From Thiomonas sp. (lineage in GTDB: Bacteria; Pseudomonadota; Gammaproteobacteria; Burkholderiales; Burkholderiaceae), in contig DAIAZB010000316.1 in NCBI GenBank assembly GCA_027443745.1, positions 1 to 11,566 on the forward strand: DNA of 11,566 nt. The letters run 5' to 3'. This document shows, piece by piece, positions 7,390 through 11,566 of the stretch. Every line of letters starts with the position of its first letter. The stretch's first letter is position 1. The notes beneath the pieces are model-generated. The model had not been told where the DNA came from and made no database searches. It was given only the letters and a program-made list of their open reading frames with translations. The translations under genes and the position numbers were made by a program.

Positions 7390-8553
7390 TCACGCCATCT
7401 GCGGCTGGGTCTGCTGCGCAGGAACCAGGCCCACGGCGTCGAACGCGGCCTCGAGACGGCGCACGGCGGCGGGCACGTCGGCCCATTTGTCGAGGCCGAA
7501 CAGGCCGAGGCGGAAGCTCATGAAATCGGCCGGCTCGTCGCAGGCCAAGGGCACGCCGGCGGCAATTTGCAGGCCGGCGGCGACGAACTTCCTGGTGTTC
7601 TGGATGTCGGGGTCGCGGGTGTAGCTCACCACCACGCCCGGCGCCTGAAAACCGGCCGCCGCCACGCTTTTCACGCCGCGGCGCTCCAGCGAGGCGCGCA
7701 CCGCCCGGCCCAGTTCGATCTGCGCGGCCTTGAGCCTGGGCAGGCCGATGGCGCAGGCCTAGCGCATGTCATCGCGGGTTTGCTCCAGCGCCTGTGTCGG
7801 CATGGTGGCATGGTAGGCATGGCCGCCCTTGACGTAGGCCTGCATGATCTGCTGCCACTTCTTCAGGTCGCAGGTGAAGCTGTCGCTCTGGGTGGTGCCG
7901 AGTCTGGCCACGGCGCGCTCGCCCAGCATGGCGAAGCCGCAGCAGGGCGGGCCGCTCCAGCCTTTTTGCGGCGCCGAAACGAGCACGTCCACCAGGGCGT
8001 CCTGCATGTCCACCCACATCGCGCCGGAGGCGATGCAGTCGAGCACGAACAGGCCGCCGACTTCGCGTACCGCGGTGCCGATGGCGCGCAGATAGTCGTC
8101 GGGCAAGATCATGCCGGCGGAGGTTTCCACATGGGGCGCGAACACCACGGCGGGGCGCTCGCGGCGAATGGCGGCAACCACCTCGACGATGGGCGCGGGG
8201 ACGAAGGGCGACTCGCCGGCCTCGGCCGTGCGGCGTGCCTTGAGCACGGTGACCTGGTTGCTGAGCTTGCCCATCTCGAGGATTTGCGACCAGCGGTAGC
8301 TGAACCAGCCGTTGCGCACGATGAGCGCGCCCTGGCCCTGCACGAACTGGCGCGCCACGGCTTCCATCGCGAAGCTGCCGCTGCCGGGCACGATCACGGC
8401 TTCCTGCGCGTTGTAAGCGGTTCTCAGCATGTCGGACAGATCGCGCATCACCTGCTGAAAGCGCTTGGCCATGTGGTTGAGCGAGCGGTCGGTGTAGACG
8501 ACCGAGTATTCAAGCAGGCCGTCGGGGTCGACATCGGGAAGCAGTCCGGGCAT
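7390..8553 (-). pseudogene. Class V aminotransferase (alanine-glyoxylate/serine-pyruvate type) split by an in-frame TAG
   Basis: The reading frame encodes a PLP-dependent fold-type I aminotransferase, but TAG at 7759-7761 stops it after residue 264 of an expected 387 or so. The same frame then continues for 122 clearly homologous codons (GFQAPGVVVSYTRDPDIQN, LFGLDK) to the TGA at 7390. The N-terminal part has GSGSFAMEA (57-65, phosphate binding), HVETSAG (141-147), Asp172 of the cofactor-ring pocket, and the Schiff-base Lys197 in SAPQKGWSG. Losing the C-terminal domain should abolish activity. There is no frameshift and no other lesion, so the change is a single base (for example CAG, GAG or TGG to TAG), either recent or a sequence error. 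The ATG at 8553 is backed by CAGGAG (8561-8566), seven bases upstream, so the longer open frame to 8655 is not used. The substrate is not determinable. It sits on the opposite strand inside the liu-type cluster. Confidence 0.85.
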
Positions 8554-8560
8554 GGCGTGT

Positions 8561-8566
8561 CTCCTG
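8561..8566 (-). promoter_or_regulatory. Ribosome-binding site of the broken aminotransferase
   Basis: CAGGAG on the minus strand lies seven bases before the ATG at 8553. It is among the strongest Shine-Dalgarno sequences in the window. It fixes the start at MPGLLPDVDPDG and shows that translation initiation of the split gene is still intact. Confidence 0.75.
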
Positions 8567-8783
8567 GAAGTGTCAAGATGGGTACTGAGGCTGACCGGGC
8601 ATGGCGCTGCATGCGACTCGCCGCAACGGGCTTGCGTCGCGCTGCACCGCAGCATGCCAACCTGACCAGCACGAGGTCGTTCAGCCTAGCACGCAGGCTG
8701 CAGCGGGGCATGCCGTGCCGCCGCGTTCCCGAAGCGCGAGCGCGGGTACAGTCGGAGGCGTTTCTGCTTCGTGGGCCTGCGCG

Positions 8784-10604
8784 ATGAACCAATTTCCACC
8801 CCGGCTGGATTCGCATGTGGCATTCGCCATCGCCCGCGCCATGCTCGACGGCTTCAACAAGCATTACCGTCTGTTCCGCGAGGTCAGCCGCGAGGCCAAG
8901 GCGCGGTTCGAAGCCGCCGACTGGGCCGGGCAACAGCGGGCGCAGCGCGAGCGCATCGCCTTCTACGACACCCGGGTGGACGAGGCCACCGAGCGGCTGC
9001 AGACCGAATTCGACGCCGGACATCTGGACACGGCCATCTGGCATCAGGCCAAACTGCATTACATCGGCCTGCTCACCAACCATCTGCAACCCGAGCTGGC
9101 CGAAACCTTCTTCAATTCGGTGACCACCAAGATCCTGCACCGGCAGCATTTCCACAACGACATTCTGTTCGTGCGTCCGGCCCTGTCCACCGAATACATC
9201 GAGTACGACGAGCCGGCGGCGCAACCCACCTTCCGCGCGTACTACCCCACACGCGAGACCCTGCGCGACACGCTGGTGCGCATCATCCACAACCACCAGT
9301 TGCGGCTTCCCTTCGAACATCTGGAGCGCGATATCGACCAGGTGCTGGAAGCCGTGGAGCGGCGACTGGATGGGGCGCGGCTGCGCGGCAATTTCCAGAT
9401 CCAGGTGCTGTCCTCGCTGTTCTACCGCAACAAGGGCGCCTACGCAGTAGGCAAGATCATCAACGGCTTCTGGGAGTTTCCGCTGGCGCTGCCCATCCTG
9501 CACAACGCCCGCGGTCGGCTCGTCATCGACACCGTGCTGCTGCATGAGGACGACCTGCTGCTGCTGTTCTCCTTCGCCCGCGCCTACTTCATGGTGGACA
9601 TGGCGGTGCCCTCGGCCTATGTGCAGTTTTTGCGCACGCTGATGCCGCGCAAACCGCGCTCCGAGCTCTACAGCGCGCTCGGCCTGGCCAAGCAGGGCAA
9701 GACCTTGTTCTACCGCGATTTCCTCTATCACTTGCGGCATTCCAGCGACCGCTTCACCACCGCCCCGGGCATCAAGGGCATGGTGATGCTGGTGTTCACC
9801 CTGCCCTCGTTCCCCTTCGTGTTCAAGGTCATTCGCGACTTCTACCCCGCCCCGAAAGACACCACGCGCGAGAAGATCAAGGCCAAGTATCTGCTGGTCA
9901 AACAGCACGATCGCGTGGGCCGCATGGCCGACACCCTGGAGTATTCCAACGTGGCCTTTCCGCGCGAGCGCTTCGACCCCGCGTTGATTGCCGAACTCAA
10001 GGCGACTTGCGCCTCGCTGGTGGAGGAGGAAGGCGACTTGCTCATCATTCGCCATTGCTACATCGAGCGGCGCATGATTCCGCTCAACATCCACCTGCAG
10101 GAAGCCACGCCGGAGCAACTGGAGGCCGCGGTGATCGACTACGGCAACGCCATCAAAGACCTGGTGGCGGCGAATATTTTTCCGGGTGACATGCTGTGGA
10201 AAAACTTCGGCATCACGCGCCATGGCAAGGTGGTGTTCTACGACTACGACGAGATCGAATACATCACCGACTGCAACTTCCGCCATGTGCCCGCGCCGCG
10301 CTGCGAAGAAGACGAGATGGCAGCCGAGCCCTGGTACCCGGTGGGCCCGCACGACATCTTTCCCGAGACCTTCGGCACCTTCCTGCTCGGCAACCCCAAG
10401 GTGCGCGAGGTCTTCATGCGCCACCACGCCGATCTGCTCGACGCCGCATACTGGCAGCGGCAACAGCAGCGCACACGCGACGGCCATGTGTTCGACGTGT
10501 TTCCGTACGACATGACGCGCCGCTTTGGCCATCGGTGTGCGCCGTCAGCGTCCGCGCCGACGCGCACGGCACCCCTCTCAACAACCGCTCAGGAGGCATC
10601 ATGA
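8784..10604 (+). CDS. aceK: Isocitrate dehydrogenase kinase/phosphatase (606 aa)
   Basis: This bifunctional cytoplasmic enzyme phosphorylates isocitrate dehydrogenase to inactivate it, and removes the phosphate again. It thereby controls the split between the TCA cycle and the glyoxylate bypass. The N-terminal regulatory domain covers about residues 1-315. The kinase domain follows: the unusual P-loop APGIKGMVM (327-335), Lys348 in FPFVFK, Asp383 in [22 protein letters not shown] (466-476) with Asp469, and FYDYDEIEY (485-493). The start at 8784 (MNQFPP) fits betaproteobacterial homologues. In-frame codons back to 8601 encode low-complexity sequence and are left out. No good Shine-Dalgarno precedes it, and I recognise no promoter or operator in the 230-base divergent gap to the aminotransferase. 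The last 25 or so residues (from about 582, rich in Ala, Thr and Ser) look like an extension. They overlap the thiolase start by four bases, suggesting coupled translation. Confidence 0.96.
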   Translation: MNQFPPRLDSHVAFAIARAMLDGFNKHYRLFREVSREAKARFEAADWAGQQRAQRERIAFYDTRVDEATERLQTEFDAGHLDTAIWHQAKLHYIGLLTNHLQPELAETFFNSVTTKILHRQHFHNDILFVRPALSTEYIEYDEPAAQPTFRAYYPTRETLRDTLVRIIHNHQLRLPFEHLERDIDQVLEAVERRLDGARLRGNFQIQVLSSLFYRNKGAYAVGKIINGFWEFPLALPILHNARGRLVIDTVLLHEDDLLLLFSFARAYFMVDMAVPSAYVQFLRTLMPRKPRSELYSALGLAKQGKTLFYRDFLYHLRHSSDRFTTAPGIKGMVMLVFTLPSFPFVFKVIRDFYPAPKDTTREKIKAKYLLVKQHDRVGRMADTLEYSNVAFPRERFDPALIAELKATCASLVEEEGDLLIIRHCYIERRMIPLNIHLQEATPEQLEAAVIDYGNAIKDLVAANIFPGDMLWKNFGITRHGKVVFYDYDEIEYITDCNFRHVPAPRCEEDEMAAEPWYPVGPHDIFPETFGTFLLGNPKVREVFMRHHADLLDAAYWQRQQQRTRDGHVFDVFPYDMTRRFGHRCAPSASAPTRTAPLSTTAQEAS

Positions 10605-11566
10605 ATTCCGATCCCATCGTCATCGTTTCCGCCGCGCGCACGCCCATTGGGGGGTTGCTCGGCGACTTCGCCGCCGTCCCCGCCTGGGAACTCGGCGCGA
10701 CGGCCATTGCCGCGGCCGTGCAACGTGCCGGCATCGGTGGCGACGCCGTGAACGAGGTGCTGATGGGCAACTGCCTCATGGCCGGCCAGGGCCAGGCCCC
10801 GGCGCGGCAGGCTGCGCTCAAGGCCGGGCTGCCGCAATCCGCCGGGGCCGTGACGCTGTCGAAAATGTGCGGCTCGGGCATGCGGGCGATGATGTTCGCC
10901 CACGACATGCTGGCGGCGGGCTCCGCCGAGGTGATGGTGGCCGGCGGCATGGAGAGCATGACCAACGCGCCGCATCTGGCCTTCGTCCGCAAGGGAGTGA
11001 AGTATGGCCTGGCGCAGTTCTACGACCACATGGCGCTCGATGGCCTGGAAGACGCTTATGACCGCGGCAAGGCCATGGGCGTGTTCGCCGAAAGCTGCGT
11101 CAGCAAGTACAGCTTCAGCCGCGCCGAGATGGATGCGTTCGCCGTCGCCTCCACCGAGCGCAGCAAGCAAGCGAACGAGAACGGCAGCTTCGACTGGGAA
11201 ATGGCGCCGGTCACCGTGGCGGGTCGTGGCGGCGACACCGCCATCAGCCGCGACGAGCAGCCATTCAAGGCCAAGCTCGACAAGATTCCCGGCTTGAAAC
11301 CGGCGTTCAAGAAGGACGGTGCCATCACCGCCGCCACCTCGTCGAGCATTTCCGACGGGGCCGCCGCGCTGGTGCTGATGCGCCGATCCACCGCCGCCAG
11401 GCTCGGCTGCAAGCCCATCGCCCGCATCGTCTCGCATGCGGTGCATGCGCAGGCGCCGGAGTGGTTCACCACCGCGCCAGTCGGCGCGATCCGGAAGGTG
11501 CTGGACCAATCCGGCTGGAAGGCGACCGACGTGGATTTGTGGGAAGTCAACGAGGCCTTCGCCGCC
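10601..11566 (+). CDS. Acetyl-CoA acetyltransferase (thiolase), 3' end outside the window
   Basis: These are 322 codons of a thiolase of about 394 residues, still open at the window end. It would condense two acetyl-CoA or, in a catabolic setting, cleave acetoacetyl-CoA with CoA. The visible signatures are [14 protein letters not shown] (10-23), the acyl-enzyme nucleophile Cys90 in [25 protein letters not shown], and NEAFAA at 317-322. The second active-site His and Cys would lie in the missing part. The start ATG overlaps the aceK stop (ATGA) and has AGGAGG at 10591-10596, four bases upstream and inside aceK. Placement in a liu-type cluster suggests it processes the acetoacetate arm of leucine degradation. 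A role in polyhydroxybutyrate synthesis (phaA) is the main alternative, so no symbol is given. Confidence 0.94.
   Translation, partial: MNSDPIVIVSAARTPIGGLLGDFAAVPAWELGATAIAAAVQRAGIGGDAVNEVLMGNCLMAGQGQAPARQAALKAGLPQSAGAVTLSKMCGSGMRAMMFAHDMLAAGSAEVMVAGGMESMTNAPHLAFVRKGVKYGLAQFYDHMALDGLEDAYDRGKAMGVFAESCVSKYSFSRAEMDAFAVASTERSKQANENGSFDWEMAPVTVAGRGGDTAISRDEQPFKAKLDKIPGLKPAFKKDGAITAATSSSISDGAAALVLMRRSTAARLGCKPIARIVSHAVHAQAPEWFTTAPVGAIRKVLDQSGWKATDVDLWEVNEAFAA

Noticed and set aside
7759..7761. Programmed read-through or pyrrolysine at the TAG
   Set aside because: No flanking stem-loop or known read-through context is evident. Pyrrolysine use would be unexpected in this lineage, so mutation or error is the simpler explanation.
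8679..8703. Inverted repeat CAGCCT...AGGCTG between the aminotransferase and aceK, considered as an operator or terminator
   Set aside because: A 6-bp stem is expected by chance in such GC-rich DNA. It has no T-tract and does not resemble the LiuR-type sites.
7357..8787. A 476-codon plus-strand frame across the aminotransferase region, which could look like a continuation of the dehydrogenase operon
   Set aside because: It is His/Gly/Ala-rich without domains. The minus strand carries a clear class V aminotransferase with a proper ribosome-binding site.
8448..10532. A 694-codon open frame antisense to aceK, longer than aceK itself
   Set aside because: AceK is recognisable throughout its length. 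The antisense product has no family features, and its length is explained by GC-rich codon bias.

Overview
This window looks like a chromosomal segment of a high-GC betaproteobacterium, most likely order Burkholderiales. That is inferred from protein families and gene order: an AceK starting MNQFPP, a LiuR-type MerR regulator beside isovaleryl-CoA dehydrogenase, and a PilA of the [12 protein letters not shown] type with a C-terminal disulfide loop. It is mostly core metabolism. I see no phage, transposon, CRISPR array or RNA gene, and no clearly undescribed multi-gene system. The more interesting signals are regulatory sites, one broken gene and a cluster of intergenic palindromes.

Left part (1-4813). 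The 3' end of ubiA (ubiquinone biosynthesis) runs rightward into a gap holding three GC-rich palindromes. Four genes then lie on the minus strand, read from right to left: an alpha/beta hydrolase with a kynurenine-formamidase-like motif set, a type IV pilin gene (pilA), an aldo/keto reductase, and a hexameric-type glutamate dehydrogenase. pilA appears to be its own unit. It has a good sigma-54 (-24/-12) promoter, two TTGTCACA repeats upstream, and an intrinsic terminator downstream.

Right part (5042-11566). This is a leucine/isovalerate-type catabolic cluster on the plus strand: a MerR regulator (liuR-like), a PaaI-type hotdog thioesterase, isovaleryl-CoA dehydrogenase, then aceK and a thiolase that runs off the window. 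Two near-identical 16-bp palindromes lie just upstream of the regulator and of the thioesterase/dehydrogenase pair, and are the likely operators. A minus-strand class V aminotransferase gene sits between the dehydrogenase and aceK, and a single in-frame TAG splits it. aceK and the thiolase overlap by four bases, so they are probably translationally coupled.

How the genes fit together: isovaleryl-CoA dehydrogenase and later liu steps would yield acetyl-CoA and acetoacetate. The thiolase handles acetoacetyl-CoA. AceK phosphorylates isocitrate dehydrogenase to divert carbon into the glyoxylate bypass when acetyl-CoA is the carbon source. The rest of the liu pathway (methylcrotonyl-CoA carboxylase, methylglutaconyl-CoA hydratase, HMG-CoA lyase) would be expected to the right of the window but is not seen.
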